Origin: an uncultured Clostridia bacterium
GTDB taxonomy: Bacteria > Bacillota > Clostridia > Christensenellales > Pumilibacteraceae
Assembly: GCA_947089425.1 (NCBI GenBank)
Contig: CAMUKG010000006.1
Coordinates: 62,001 to 126,000, forward strand
Direction: 5' to 3'
DNA length: 64,000 nucleotides
The translations under genes and the position numbers were made by a program. This document shows, one piece after another, positions 8,362 to 16,645 of the stretch (the first letter of the stretch is position 1; each line of letters starts with the position of its first letter). Below the pieces are notes generated by a model. It searched no databases and was not told the DNA's origin. It worked only from the letters and a program-made list of their open reading frames with translations.

Positions 8362-9336
8362 TCACTTTCTTGCGGCGGCGCCGTTAAATTCGAAAGAAAA
8401 CGCGGTGCCCTTATTCGGTTCGGAATCGGCTTTAAGCGTTATGTCGAGCCGCTTGCAAAGCTCCGCCGCAATGTAGAGCCCCATGCCCGTGCCCGCTTTG
8501 CGTCCGTTCGAACCCGTGAAGCCGCGATTGAATATTCGCGGAAGTTCGTGAGCTTCTATTCCCGCTCCGTTGTCCGAAACGGTGATTTTGCCGCTGTCGG
8601 CGATTATGCGCACTTTGCACCCCTCGCAATATTTGGCGCAATTTGAGAGCAACTGTTTTAATATGAACGAAAACGCCTTAGCGTCGGTGCAAACGGTGAA
8701 ATCTCCGCTTGTTTCAACGCTTATCTTAGACGCGACTAACAATTCCCGTTGACTCTTTACCGCGTCGGCTATTATATTCGCTACGTTTGCCGTTGTTATC
8801 ACCGTGTCTTGCTCGGCGCTGCGAAGTCGCGCGTATTGCAAAATAGTGTCGGTTAAATTGTCGGCGCGTTTTAGCTCGCGGCGCAATTTGGCTTCGTCGG
8901 CGCCGTTGTCGCATATTAGCGAACAGGCGGTGAGGGGAGTTTTAATTTCGTGAATCCATTTTTCCACATAATCGAAGTATTCTTCTTTTTCGCGCTCCGC
9001 GCGTTCTACTTCGCCTATCGCAGAGCGGGATACTTCTTTCATAACTTCGTAATATTCTCTTTCTACGGCGTCGTGCGGCTTTTCCAAAAGCTCTCCGAGC
9101 AAATATTTTTCGGAAAGACTCTCTTTGCTCTTTTTAAGCTTTTTGAGTTTGGCGTTTGCGAACGCATATCCCGCAGAATAGCGCAACAATACAGTGAAAA
9201 TAAACGCCGCTTCGCTAACCCACAAAAGAATTTCGCTCGCACCGGCGAAGTGCGCGAAAATTCCCCAACACAGCGCGGCTATTCCGCAGAAGCATAGCGA
9301 AACCGCCTTAGACGATATATAGCTAAAAAATTTCAT
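8362..9336 (-). CDS. Sensor histidine kinase, BceS-like (intramembrane-sensing type)
   Basis: The 324-residue kinase has two N-terminal membrane helices (about residues 8-28 and 34-55) joined by a very short loop, so it has no extracellular sensor. The family senses through its partner ABC permease. The H-box is WIHEIKTPLTA, the N-box is LLSNCAKYC, G1 is DNGAGI and G2 is GTGMGLYIA, all intact. It phosphorylates the regulator encoded immediately upstream, whose stop it overlaps by four bases. A dispersed repeat separates it from the ABC genes, which thus need their own promoter. Confidence 0.92.
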   Translation of the reverse strand: MKFFSYISSKAVSLCFCGIAALCWGIFAHFAGASEILLWVSEAAFIFTVLLRYSAGYAFANAKLKKLKKSKESLSEKYLLGELLEKPHDAVEREYYEVMKEVSRSAIGEVERAEREKEEYFDYVEKWIHEIKTPLTACSLICDNGADEAKLRRELKRADNLTDTILQYARLRSAEQDTVITTANVANIIADAVKSQRELLVASKISVETSGDFTVCTDAKAFSFILKQLLSNCAKYCEGCKVRIIADSGKITVSDNGAGIEAHELPRIFNRGFTGSNGRKAGTGMGLYIAAELCKRLDITLKADSEPNKGTAFSFEFNGAAARK

Positions 9337-9944
9337 AGGCGATATCCTACTCCCCGCACGGTGCGAATAAAGTCTACCGCGCCTATGTCGCGCAATTTTT
9401 CGCGAAGTCTGTTTATGTTCACATATAGAGTGTTTTCGTCAACATACAGGCTGTTTTCCCAAAGCTCTTCGAAAATGTTTTCTTTGGTGCAAAGCTCTTT
9501 TTGCATCAGACAGTGCAAAATGCGGGTTTCGTTTTTGGTGAGTTCCGCGTTTTTGTTTCCGTAGCACACCCGCATGTCGGATAGTTCGAGGGTAAGACCG
9601 CGCACGGTTTGAGATGAAGACGGTTGCCGCTTTAAAAGCCGCGCTATTCTCGCGAGCAACACCGACGAATTATAAGGCTTGCGAATGTAATCGTCGGCAC
9701 CCATGCCGAACCCGAGCAATTCGTCTTCGGCCGAATCGCGCGCCGTCAAAAATATAATAGGCACAGCCGACTGAGTTCTAAGTTTTCGGCACAGTTCGAA
9801 ACCGCTCTCGTTCGGCATATTCACGTCGAGCAAAGCAAGTTCGCACGGCGGAGCGTCAACCGTGCGATAACCGTTGGCGGCAAGAAGTGTTTTCAGTTCT
9901 TCCCGAATGCTTTCGTCGTCTTCCGCAATCAAAATTCTGTCCAT
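9333..9944 (-). CDS. OmpR-family response regulator (shortened receiver)
   Basis: An N-terminal receiver domain and a C-terminal winged helix (about residues 110-203, ending FIRTVRGVGYRL) identify a DNA-binding regulator paired with the adjacent kinase. It likely controls the ABC operon. The acidic pair is D9/D10, the phosphorylation site is in LALLDVNMP, and the conserved Thr and Lys are in FLTARD and YIRKPY. The phospho-Asp is residue 40 rather than the usual 51-54. About a dozen residues between strand 2 and strand 3 are missing, so helix alpha2 is reduced or absent. A GGAGG site supports this start. Confidence 0.9.
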   Translation of the reverse strand: MDRILIAEDDESIREELKTLLAANGYRTVDAPPCELALLDVNMPNESGFELCRKLRTQSAVPIIFLTARDSAEDELLGFGMGADDYIRKPYNSSVLLARIARLLKRQPSSSQTVRGLTLELSDMRVCYGNKNAELTKNETRILHCLMQKELCTKENIFEELWENSLYVDENTLYVNINRLREKLRDIGAVDFIRTVRGVGYRL

Positions 9945-9963
9945 ATTCGCGCCTCCGAATCAG

Positions 9964-10019
9964 TTCGAATATTTTCAGTATAATTCGCTTAGCTCTGATT
10001 TGTCAAGAAATTCGAATAT
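9964..10019 (-). promoter_or_regulatory. Promoter of the two-component genes with flanking TTCGAATAT copies
   Basis: On the minus strand TTGACA (10001-10006) and TATACT (9977-9982) are 18 bases apart, giving a leader of about 26 bases. Two direct copies of TTCGAATAT (9964-9972 and 10011-10019) bracket the promoter, 47 bases apart. They are candidate regulator sites, though this is only a pattern. Confidence 0.55.
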
Positions 10020-10035
10020 AAAGATAATAAGGCAT

Positions 10036-10064
10036 TTGACATTATTTTGTCCGTTTGCTAAAAT
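10036..10064 (+). promoter_or_regulatory. Near-consensus sigma A promoter of mazG
   Basis: TTGACA (10036-10041), 17-base spacer, TAAAAT (10059-10064). The expected transcription start (about 10071) falls one base before the mazG ATG at 10072, and no Shine-Dalgarno sequence is present, so the message may be leaderless. Confidence 0.7.
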
Positions 10065-10071
10065 ATGTGTT

Positions 10072-11388
10072 ATGATTACGGTTATAGGAATAGGCGTCGA
10101 CAGAGGCGACCTCACGAACAAAGCGGCGAAAAAAATCGCCGAAACAAAGCGCGTTTTTTTGCGTTCGGCAAAAACCGTCGCGGGCGGCGCGGTGCTGAAA
10201 GATTTTCCGCACGTTGAGTCGCTCGACGGTCTTTTCGAAACGTCCGAAAATTTCGACGCTCTCGCGGCGTCGGTTTGCGACGCTCTTATAGCGGCGGAGC
10301 GCGAGAACGGAAACGCGGCGTATCTTACCGACGGCGACGGGGTGGACGAATACGCCGCAGCTCTGTGCTCTCGCACGAAAGACGTGGAATTTATTTTCGG
10401 CGTGGCTCAAAACAAAGCGCGAGGCGCGTCTCCTTGCGAGTTGCGCATTTCGGCGTATGACGCCGCTACGAAAAAGCCCGAGCTTGACACCACGCTTGCG
10501 TTGCACGTATTCGAAATAGACAATGCGGAGCTTGCGGGCGACTTAAAACTTTGGCTTATGCAATTTTACGGCGACGAGACCGAAGTTACCGTTTATGTAA
10601 AAAACGAAGCTCGGAAAATACCTCTTTACGAACTCGACAGGCTTCGCAATTACGATTATTCTTGCGAACTTTATATCGACGCGCAAAGCGGCTTTTATAA
10701 AGAAAAATATTGCTTCGGCGATTTGCTGAGAATAATGAGCCGACTCACCGCGTCGGACGGCTGCCCGTGGGACAAGGCGCAAACGCACGAGAGCATAAGA
10801 ATAAACATGCTCGAAGAGGCGTATGAGGCGGTTGACGCGATAAACGGCGGCGATATTGCCGCAATGACCGAAGAACTCGGCGACGTGTTGTTGCAAGCCG
10901 TTTTCCATTGCAATATGGCGGAGCGTTTCGGAGAGTTCGACCGCTCCGACGTAATCACGGGGCTGTGCGACAAACTCGTGAAGCGTCACACTCATATTTT
11001 CGGCGAGAACAGAGCGCAAGACGCCGACGAGGCGCTCGGATTTTGGGAACAGGCGAAGTCGGTGGAAAAGAGCTACGTTTCCACAGCCGACAAGCTCAAT
11101 CGTTTGCCCGAGAATTTTCCGTCGTTGCTCGCCGCCGAAAAGGTGTATAAAAAGCTCGTTAAAGCGGGAGCGGGCGGCGCGGAAGAGCTCAAAAAGCAAG
11201 CGTTTGCCGCCCATAACGAAAGTTCGGAACTCGCTTTCGGCAAGCGTCTTTTTGCTCTCGTCGCATTTATGGCTGACGCAGGAATAGACGCCGAAGTCTC
11301 TTTGAGCGCGTTCGTAAGCGCGGTTAAAAAGAAATTCGCAGAAGCCGAAAAAAGCGGCGAGTTCGCGGACTTTTTGAAAGAAGTATGA
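10072..11388 (+). CDS. mazG: MazG-family nucleotide pyrophosphohydrolase with N-terminal methylase-like domain (YabN-type)
   Basis: The C-terminal half (about residues 210-438) is MazG. GCPWDKAQTH begins the domain, and EEAYEAVDAI with EELGDVLLQ gives the EExxE and ExxD magnesium ligands. Such enzymes hydrolyse NTPs to NMP and PPi and clear faulty nucleotides. The first 200 residues occupy the place of the tetrapyrrole-methylase-like domain of B. subtilis YabN, but the glycine-rich SAM loop is poorly kept (GIGVDRGDLT), so methylase activity is doubtful. The ATG at 10072 fits the start of that domain; a longer reading from 9874 would cross the promoter. The dus gene overlaps its stop by four bases. 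Confidence 0.88.
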   Translation: MITVIGIGVDRGDLTNKAAKKIAETKRVFLRSAKTVAGGAVLKDFPHVESLDGLFETSENFDALAASVCDALIAAERENGNAAYLTDGDGVDEYAAALCSRTKDVEFIFGVAQNKARGASPCELRISAYDAATKKPELDTTLALHVFEIDNAELAGDLKLWLMQFYGDETEVTVYVKNEARKIPLYELDRLRNYDYSCELYIDAQSGFYKEKYCFGDLLRIMSRLTASDGCPWDKAQTHESIRINMLEEAYEAVDAINGGDIAAMTEELGDVLLQAVFHCNMAERFGEFDRSDVITGLCDKLVKRHTHIFGENRAQDADEALGFWEQAKSVEKSYVSTADKLNRLPENFPSLLAAEKVYKKLVKAGAGGAEELKKQAFAAHNESSELAFGKRLFALVAFMADAGIDAEVSLSAFVSAVKKKFAEAEKSGEFADFLKEV

Positions 11389-12314
11389 AAATAGGCAACA
11401 TAAGTTTTGCCGAGCCGTTCGTGTCGCTCGCGCCGCTCGCGGGTTACGGCGACGTCGCGTTTCGCCGAATATGCCGCGATTACGGCGCGTCGCTAACCGT
11501 TACCGAAATGGTGTCGGTAAAGGGGCTCGTTTACGGCAACGAAAAAACGGAATGTCTTTTGCGGCTTGCGCCCAACGAGACGCCGAGTTGCGTTCAGCTT
11601 TTCGGAAGCGAACCCGAATATTTTCGTAAGGCGCTCGCGTTGCCCGAATTGAACAAATTCGATATTATAGATGTAAACATGGGTTGCCCCGTGCCAAAAG
11701 TGACGAAATGCGGCGAGGGAAGCGCTCTTATGCGCGAGTCCGAAAGAGCCGCCGAAATAGTGGCGGCGTGCGTCGAGAGCGCGGACGGCAGACCCGTTAC
11801 CGTTAAGCATAGGCTTGGTTATTCGGCGAATTATATAAACGCCGTAAGGTTTGCCGAAAAGATGCAAGAGGCGGGCGCGGCGGCAATCACCGTGCACGGA
11901 AGAACAACCGAGCAGGGGTATAGCGGAGTTGCCGATTGGGAAAAAATATCCGAAGTCGCGCGGGCTGTTACCGTGCCCGTTATAGGCAACGGCGACGTTG
12001 CGGACTTTAAAGGAGTGGAGTTTGCGCTAAAAGCGGGTTGCTCGGGCGTGGCAATAGGGCGGGGCGCGCTCGGAAAGCCGCATGTTTTTGCGGAAGAGAA
12101 AAGAGAGCCGCTTTTGAATATCATATTAAAACATTTGAGCTATTCGCTCGAATATTTTCCCGAAGCGGTTGCGGTGCGCACGATGAGAAAACATCTTTGC
12201 AAATATTTGGCGGGAGTGCGCGGCACCAAAGAATTGAGAATGCAAGTAAATTCTATTTCGAGCGCCGAAACTCTCGTGCGCGCGTTGAAAGAGGGGCTTG
12301 GCGAACAATGTTGA
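11385..12314 (+). CDS. dus: tRNA-dihydrouridine synthase (DusB-like)
   Basis: This FMN-dependent enzyme reduces specific uridines in the tRNA D-loop to dihydrouridine. The 309-residue protein is a TIM barrel opening with SLAPLAGYGDVAFRRIC. NMGCPVPKV contains the catalytic cysteine, KHRLGY and TVHGRT line the active site, and GNGDV with GVAIGRGALG binds the FMN phosphate. The C-terminal helical domain is present. The start codon overlaps the mazG stop (ATGA), giving tight coupling. Which uridine it modifies is not readable here. Confidence 0.92.
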   Translation: MKIGNISFAEPFVSLAPLAGYGDVAFRRICRDYGASLTVTEMVSVKGLVYGNEKTECLLRLAPNETPSCVQLFGSEPEYFRKALALPELNKFDIIDVNMGCPVPKVTKCGEGSALMRESERAAEIVAACVESADGRPVTVKHRLGYSANYINAVRFAEKMQEAGAAAITVHGRTTEQGYSGVADWEKISEVARAVTVPVIGNGDVADFKGVEFALKAGCSGVAIGRGALGKPHVFAEEKREPLLNIILKHLSYSLEYFPEAVAVRTMRKHLCKYLAGVRGTKELRMQVNSISSAETLVRALKEGLGEQC

Positions 12315-12514
12315 GCGTAAGCGTTTGGGTGTTTGTTGCGCCTATTGTAGCCGCGCAATATATTTTGGCTGTTGCGGGGCTAATCGTGCTTTCACGCCGC
12401 GACACGCCGCTTAAAAACTACGTTATATGGAATATAGTTATTTTGCTCGCATTTTTTGCGGGAAGCATAATTTTCTTGATTTACAATAAAATTCGTCCCA
12501 GACCGAAAAAATAA
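12308..12514 (+). CDS. Small membrane protein with PLDc_N-like double helix
   Basis: The 68-residue protein consists of two hydrophobic helices (about residues 7-27 and 38-60) separated by a short RRDTPLK loop, ending in a basic tail. This matches the PLDc_N/cardiolipin-synthase N-terminal hairpin found alone in many small Bacillota proteins, with no phospholipase domain. The ATG at 12308 overlaps the end of dus by seven bases. Function is unknown. Confidence 0.7.
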   Translation: MLSVSVWVFVAPIVAAQYILAVAGLIVLSRRDTPLKNYVIWNIVILLAFFAGSIIFLIYNKIRPRPKK

Positions 12515-12544
12515 AGAACAAATTAAAAACAGCGCGCGTTTTGC

Positions 12545-12574
12545 TTGACCTAAACCGTGCTTTTGTGTTATTAT
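12545..12574 (+). promoter_or_regulatory. Promoter of the L21-Prp-L27 operon
   Basis: TTGACC (12545-12550), 18-base spacer, TATTAT (12569-12574), followed directly by the L21 leader structure. The gap before it (from 12515) shows no other feature. Confidence 0.65.
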
Positions 12575-12589
12575 TATATGTGGAGTCGT

Positions 12590-12660
12590 ATAGAGAAGGC
12601 GCCTAAACGGCAATTTCGGTTGTCTGCCTTCTATAACGGATACTAACTTGAGGAGGTACC
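12590..12660 (+). promoter_or_regulatory. Ribosomal protein L21 leader RNA
   Basis: The transcribed leader before rplU folds with a basal stem AGAAGGC (12594-12600) to GCCTTCT (12626-12632), enclosing a smaller hairpin. The GAGGAGGT ribosome site follows. Position, length and stem layout match the L21 leader family of Bacillota, in which free L21 or a related signal is thought to feed back on the operon. Confidence 0.65.
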
Positions 12661-12666
12661 GAAAAA

Positions 12667-12966
12667 ATGTATGCTGTGATTTTAACCGGAGGTAAGCAAT
12701 ACCGCGTGCAAGAGGGCGACACCATAGAGGTGGAAAAGCTTGACGGCAATCCGGGCGACAAGGTGGAATTTCCCGTGCTCATGACGTCCGATAACGGAAA
12801 CGTAGTGGCGGGCGAAAGCGTGAAAGCGGTTGTTACCGCCGAAATCGTGGGCAACGTGCGCACCAAAAAAATTGTCGTGTTCAAGTATAAAGCGAAGAAA
12901 AACGAGCGCAAAAAGAACGGACACAGACAGAGCTACACTCGCGTTAAGATAGTTAAAATAGCGTGA
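12667..12966 (+). CDS. rplU: 50S ribosomal protein L21
   Basis: This 99-residue large-subunit protein binds 23S rRNA. The [14 protein letters not shown] start and the [14 protein letters not shown]-terminus are hallmark L21 sequence, and length is typical. A strong GAGGAGGT site precedes the ATG. It is the first gene of the L21-Prp-L27 operon, and the next gene overlaps its stop by four bases. Confidence 0.98.
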   Translation: MYAVILTGGKQYRVQEGDTIEVEKLDGNPGDKVEFPVLMTSDNGNVVAGESVKAVVTAEIVGNVRTKKIVVFKYKAKKNERKKNGHRQSYTRVKIVKIA

Positions 12967-13286
12967 CGAACGTAGTCGTAAAGAAGAGAAACGGCAAAAT
13001 AGTTTCGGTCGAGTGCGACGGACACACCGACTACGGAGCTGAGGGCGAGGATATTGTGTGCGCGGCGCTATCGAGCGTGGTGCAAACGGCAGTTCTCGGA
13101 CTTATGCGCGTTGCGGGAATATCGGTTGCCTTTAAAACCGACGACGGCTATCTTTATGCGGAGCTCCCAAAAGAGCTATCCGAAACAGAGAGGCACGACG
13201 CCGACGTGATACTCGAAACTATGGTTGCGGGAATAGCCGATTTATACGAGGGCTATTCGGACTTTATCGAATTGGAGGTTAAGTGA
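12963..13286 (+). CDS. prp: Ribosomal-processing cysteine protease Prp
   Basis: Prp (YsxB family, 107 residues) cleaves the N-terminal extension of ribosomal protein L27 in Bacillota. The catalytic pair is visible as His21 in DGHTDYG and Cys33 in [11 protein letters not shown]. It starts at a GTG overlapping the rplU stop (GTGA). It lies between L21 and L27, and the L27 encoded next carries the expected cleavable extension, so protease and substrate are encoded side by side. Confidence 0.95.
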   Translation: MTNVVVKKRNGKIVSVECDGHTDYGAEGEDIVCAALSSVVQTAVLGLMRVAGISVAFKTDDGYLYAELPKELSETERHDADVILETMVAGIADLYEGYSDFIELEVK

Positions 13287-13287
13287 A

Positions 13288-13560
13288 ATGTTTATAAATA
13301 TTCAGCTTTTCGCGCATAAGAAAGGAATGGGCTCGTCCAAGAACGGGCGCGATTCTGCGGCACAGCGTCTCGGCGTAAAACGTAGCGACGGTCAGTTCGT
13401 GCTTGCCGGCAATATTCTTGTGCGTCAGCGCGGCACTGCCGTTCATCCCGGCAAAAACGTGGGAATAGGCAGCGACGACACGCTGTTCGCTCTTGCCGAC
13501 GGCAAAGTGAAGTTTGAGAAGAAAGGCGATAAAAAGCAAGTCAGCGTTTATCCCGCCTAA
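13288..13560 (+). CDS. rpmA: 50S ribosomal protein L27 with Prp-cleavable N-terminus
   Basis: L27 (90 residues) reaches the peptidyl-transferase centre with its N-terminus. It begins [13 protein letters not shown]: the hydrophobic IQLFA-type extension is the one removed by Prp in Bacillota, leaving the HKKG-type mature end. The rest ([17 protein letters not shown], then [10 protein letters not shown]) is canonical. One base separates it from prp. A strong terminator follows. Confidence 0.98.
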   Translation: MFINIQLFAHKKGMGSSKNGRDSAAQRLGVKRSDGQFVLAGNILVRQRGTAVHPGKNVGIGSDDTLFALADGKVKFEKKGDKKQVSVYPA

Positions 13561-13583
13561 TTTTCACCTTATGTTTATTAAAG

Positions 13584-13609
13584 AAAAGGGTTGCAAAAGC
13601 GACCCTTTT
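13584..13609 (+). terminator. Terminator after rpmA
   Basis: An 11-bp stem, AAAAGGGTTGC with GCGACCCTTTT (one G-U pair), has an AAAA loop and ends in a short T-run. It closes the L21-L27 operon. Confidence 0.85.
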
Positions 13610-13687
13610 GTTGTAAAAAATGCGAAATGTCGACGACAATAAATTCGCGGCATTTACCCGACAAAAAAGAAAAACACGGCGGAACTT

Positions 13688-14548
13688 ATGAACGAAAGAA
13701 TCACCGAGCGCGGAATAGTGTGTTCGCGCGCCGAACTGAACATAGAGCGCACCCTAAAATGCGGACAGCTTTTTCGCTTTTTTCATAATGCCGACGGAAC
13801 TTATTCTGTGGCGAGCGGCGACAAAACCTGCAAGCTTTATTACGACGGCGACAATACCGTTATAGAAACGAACGAGCCCGAATATTTTGTGAAGTATTTC
13901 GATTTCGAAACCGATTATTCGTGCATTATGGCAAAGCTTTCCGAGTTCGAGGAGTTGCGAGAAGCGCTCTCGTGCGGCGGCGGGTTGAGAATATTGCGCC
14001 AACAGCCGTTCGAGGCTACCGTCAGCTTTATTATATCGGCGAACAACAACATAAAAAGAATACAAGGGATAATAGAAAGAATATGCGCGCGGCTATGCGA
14101 CGGCGACGGAAATATACCGCCGTTTCCCTCTCGCGAAAAGCTTATGACGCTGTCGGTGGAAGACTTTTCCGCGCTCGGGTGCGGCTTCCGCGACAGATAC
14201 CTACATAGCACCGTGCCGCTTTTAACCGACGATTATCTTGCGTCGATAGGCGCTATGCCGCAAGAGCTCGCGAAAAAAGAGCTTTGCAAGCTTATGGGGG
14301 TGGGTCCCAAAGTGGCGGACTGCATTTTGCTTTTCGCCTATAAGAAAACGGCGAGCTATCCCGTAGACACTTGGATTTTCAAGGCGGGCAGAACCGACGA
14401 GCTTGACACGCCCGAAAAGGTGCACGAATATTATTCGCGCCGCTACGGCGAAAACGCGGGCTACGCCCAGCAATATGTGTTTTACTACAATCAACAGAGA
14501 ATAAGCAACTTAACTATTAACGACCTAACTATTGCCAAATATTTTTAA
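13688..14548 (+). CDS. ogg: 8-oxoguanine DNA glycosylase (OGG family)
   Basis: This base-excision repair enzyme removes 8-oxoguanine and has AP-lyase activity. In 286 residues it has an N-terminal OGG domain (LKCGQLFRFF) followed by the HhH-GPD core. The hairpin LMGVGPKVADCILLF contains the catalytic lysine, and PVDTWI carries the catalytic aspartate. QQPFEATVSFIISANNNI is the typical start of the core. The ATG at 13688 has only a weak GGCGGA site. It stands alone between the L27 terminator and a promoter that lies inside its own 3' end. Confidence 0.9.
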   Translation: MNERITERGIVCSRAELNIERTLKCGQLFRFFHNADGTYSVASGDKTCKLYYDGDNTVIETNEPEYFVKYFDFETDYSCIMAKLSEFEELREALSCGGGLRILRQQPFEATVSFIISANNNIKRIQGIIERICARLCDGDGNIPPFPSREKLMTLSVEDFSALGCGFRDRYLHSTVPLLTDDYLASIGAMPQELAKKELCKLMGVGPKVADCILLFAYKKTASYPVDTWIFKAGRTDELDTPEKVHEYYSRRYGENAGYAQQYVFYYNQQRISNLTINDLTIAKYF

Positions 14549-14560
14549 ATATGCTATAAT
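14532..14560 (+). promoter_or_regulatory. Consensus-like sigma A promoter before the frameshifted nuclease gene
   Basis: TTGCCA (14532-14537), exactly 17 bases, TATAAT (14555-14560). The -35 lies within the last codons of ogg. The expected start is near 14567, only about eight bases before the TTG start of the next reading frame. Confidence 0.7.
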
Positions 14561-14574
14561 TCATATATCAGTTT

Positions 14575-15266
14575 TTGACGGTGCTTAAAAAGTCGTTTAT
14601 CACATATTTGCAAACGGGCGCGAGGAGCAACAAAAAACTTGAAGTATTGCATGGCGCAATTTCGCAAGATTTAAACGAACGCTTGAACGACAAAAAGTAT
14701 AGTGTGCATTCTTTGGGTTTTGGAAAAGGGAAAGAACACAAAATCAACGGACGCTACGTGGATAAAACAGTAGATATTACTATAGAGGAGAATAAGAAAC
14801 CTATCGCGGGTATTGCCGTAAAATATGTGATGAGCAATTACAAACAAAATTCGAATAATTATTTTGAGAATATGCTTGGTGAAACTGCGAATATGCGTTC
14901 CGCTCAAATCCCGTATTTTCAAATTTTTGTTATTCCCGACAGTATTCCGTATTTTCAGAAAGGCGGTGAAATATCAAAACCCGAAAAGATAAACGAACAT
15001 AACTTAAAAAAGTATATCGTGTTGTCGAAAGACAATGTTGCGGATTTTTACACACGCCCGTTAAAACCCTTGTTTTTATTGTACATATTCAAAATAATGA
15101 CGAAAGTCACAAGTTTGTTGACAGAAAAGAATATGAGGAATTTTATTTAAATAACGACTTCGATATGACTGAATCGAAATTGAAATTTGATTTTGGGAGT
15201 AACGTGGTTTATAACGATTACGAAACTTTTATTCAAAAAGTGGCTTATGCGATTAAAAGTTTGTGA
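14575..15266 (+). pseudogene. Frameshifted PD-(D/E)XK nuclease-like protein
   Basis: The first frame (TTG 14575, or GTG 14581, to TAA 15150) gives 191 residues. Its last 30 are a poor continuation. From about 15066 the -1 frame carries on sensibly (KTLVFIVHIQNNDE and on) to a TGA at 15264-15266. Restoring one A in the AAAA run at 15063-15066 would yield a protein of about 229 residues. VDKTVDITI with GIAVKYVMSN resembles the D...(x)xK core of PD-(D/E)XK nucleases, as in restriction endonucleases; I cannot name the family. It may be a decayed gene or an assembly error, and it keeps a good promoter. No methyltransferase gene is near. Confidence 0.65.
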
Positions 15267-15302
15267 CGCGAATATGCGGCTGAAAAAAGGAGACGTTTAA
15301 AC

Positions 15303-15512
15303 ATGAAAAAAGTAACGTTTAACGAAAGTTTGTGCAAGGGGTGCGGACTGTGCGTGCAGGCGTGCCCGAAAAAGATTTTAAAGCTCGGGAACAAAATAAA
15401 CGCTATTGGCTATGCGGTGGCGGAATGCGTCGACGAAGCGAGTTGCATAAGTTGCTCGTTTTGCGCCACCATGTGCCCCGATTGCGTTATAGAAGTACAT
15501 AAAGAGGTTTGA
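15303..15512 (+). CDS. 4Fe-4S ferredoxin subunit of a 2-oxoacid:ferredoxin oxidoreductase
   Basis: The 69-residue delta subunit has two [4Fe-4S] cysteine sets, CKGCGLCVQACP and CISCSFCATMCP. It relays electrons from the thiamine-diphosphate centre to external ferredoxin. An AAAGGAG site precedes the ATG. It is the first of four consecutive genes (delta, alpha, beta, gamma), the usual order for VorDCBA/KorDABC-type enzymes. A small hairpin and a perfect AAGGAGGT site separate it from the alpha subunit gene. Confidence 0.9.
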   Translation: MKKVTFNESLCKGCGLCVQACPKKILKLGNKINAIGYAVAECVDEASCISCSFCATMCPDCVIEVHKEV

Positions 15513-15565
15513 AAGCCGTGCGGCGCTTTCAAAACGTTTTATGACAAGGAGGTCATATACAAAGA

Positions 15566-16645
15566 ATGAAACAACTTCTTAAAGGAAACGAGGCTGTTGC
15601 CGAAGCGGCAATCGCGGCGGGGTGCCGTTGCTTTTTCGGCTATCCCATAACTCCGCAAAACGAAATTCCCGAATATATGTCGTGGCGAATGAAAGAAGTG
15701 GGCGGGCATTTTGTGCAAGCGGAGTCCGAAGTTTCGGCTATAAACATGGTGTACGGCGCGGGCGGCGCGGGGGCGAGGGCAATGACGAGCTCGTCGAGTC
15801 CCGGCGTTAGCTTAAAGCAAGAGGGAATCAGTTACATAGCGGGCGCCGAAGTGCCCTGCGTGATTGTGAATATGATGCGCGCGGGCCCCGGTCTCGGCGG
15901 AATACAGCCGAGCCAAAGCGACTATTTTCAGGCAACGAAAGGCGGCGGGCACGGCGATTACCGTATGCTCGTTTATGCGCCCTCGTCGGTTCAGGAAGCC
16001 GCCGATTTGACGTATAAAGCTTTCTTTCGTGCCGATTATTATCGCAATCCCGTCATGATTCTCGGCGACGGTATGCTCGGGCAAATGATGGAGCCCGCGC
16101 AAATTCCCGAAGCGGTAGATGTGAATTCGCTTCCAAAAAAGAGTTGGGCGGCAAAAGGGAATAACGGCGGTAAGCAACGGGTGATAAACTCAATTTTCAT
16201 GAACCCCGACACGCTCGAAGCTCATAACGCGCACCTAACCGAAAAATACGAGGAAATGAAAAAGCTCGACACAATGTTCGAGCATTACCGCACAGACGAT
16301 GCCGAAGTGGTTTTAGTTGCTTACGGCATTGTGGCTCGCATTTGCAAGGCGGCTGTGGATATGCTAAGAGAGAGCGGAATAAAGGCGGGACTTTTCCGCC
16401 CCATAACGCTATTTCCGTTCCCTTACGGCGAAATTGCCAAGCTTTCGGACGGAGCCGCAAAAACTTTCGTATCGGTTGAACTCAGTTGCGGTCAGCTTAT
16501 AGAAGACGTTAAACTCGGCTTGTTCGATAGCAAGAACCGCCCTGAGGTGGGTATTTTCGCTCGCGTCGGCGGCAACGTCATGAAACCGGAAGACGTCGCC
16601 GAATACATTAAGTCGGGGAGGATTACGCAGTCATGGATAAAATAG
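15566..16645 (+). CDS. vorB: 2-oxoacid:ferredoxin oxidoreductase, alpha subunit (VorB-like)
   Basis: The 359-residue subunit pairs with the beta subunit to bind thiamine diphosphate and oxidatively decarboxylate a 2-oxoacid to its acyl-CoA, reducing ferredoxin. GYPITPQNEIPEYM and QAESEVSAINMVYG are diagnostic of the family. MTSSSSPGVSLKQEGISY and the GPGLGGIQPSQSDY stretch follow. The sequence is closest in feel to proteins annotated as 3-methyl-2-oxobutanoate (2-ketoisovalerate) dehydrogenase VorB in Clostridia, but 2-oxoglutarate or pyruvate cannot be excluded by eye. Its end overlaps the beta gene by 13 bases. Confidence 0.9.
   Translation: MKQLLKGNEAVAEAAIAAGCRCFFGYPITPQNEIPEYMSWRMKEVGGHFVQAESEVSAINMVYGAGGAGARAMTSSSSPGVSLKQEGISYIAGAEVPCVIVNMMRAGPGLGGIQPSQSDYFQATKGGGHGDYRMLVYAPSSVQEAADLTYKAFFRADYYRNPVMILGDGMLGQMMEPAQIPEAVDVNSLPKKSWAAKGNNGGKQRVINSIFMNPDTLEAHNAHLTEKYEEMKKLDTMFEHYRTDDAEVVLVAYGIVARICKAAVDMLRESGIKAGLFRPITLFPFPYGEIAKLSDGAAKTFVSVELSCGQLIEDVKLGLFDSKNRPEVGIFARVGGNVMKPEDVAEYIKSGRITQSWIK

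Noticed and set aside
15060..15070. Programmed -1 frameshift at the TTAAAACCC stretch
   Set aside because: The bases do not form a proper X-XXY-YYZ slippery heptamer and no downstream pseudoknot or stem is evident; a deletion or error is simpler.
14575..15266. Complete restriction-modification system
   Set aside because: No methyltransferase or specificity gene is nearby, and the nuclease-like frame is broken.
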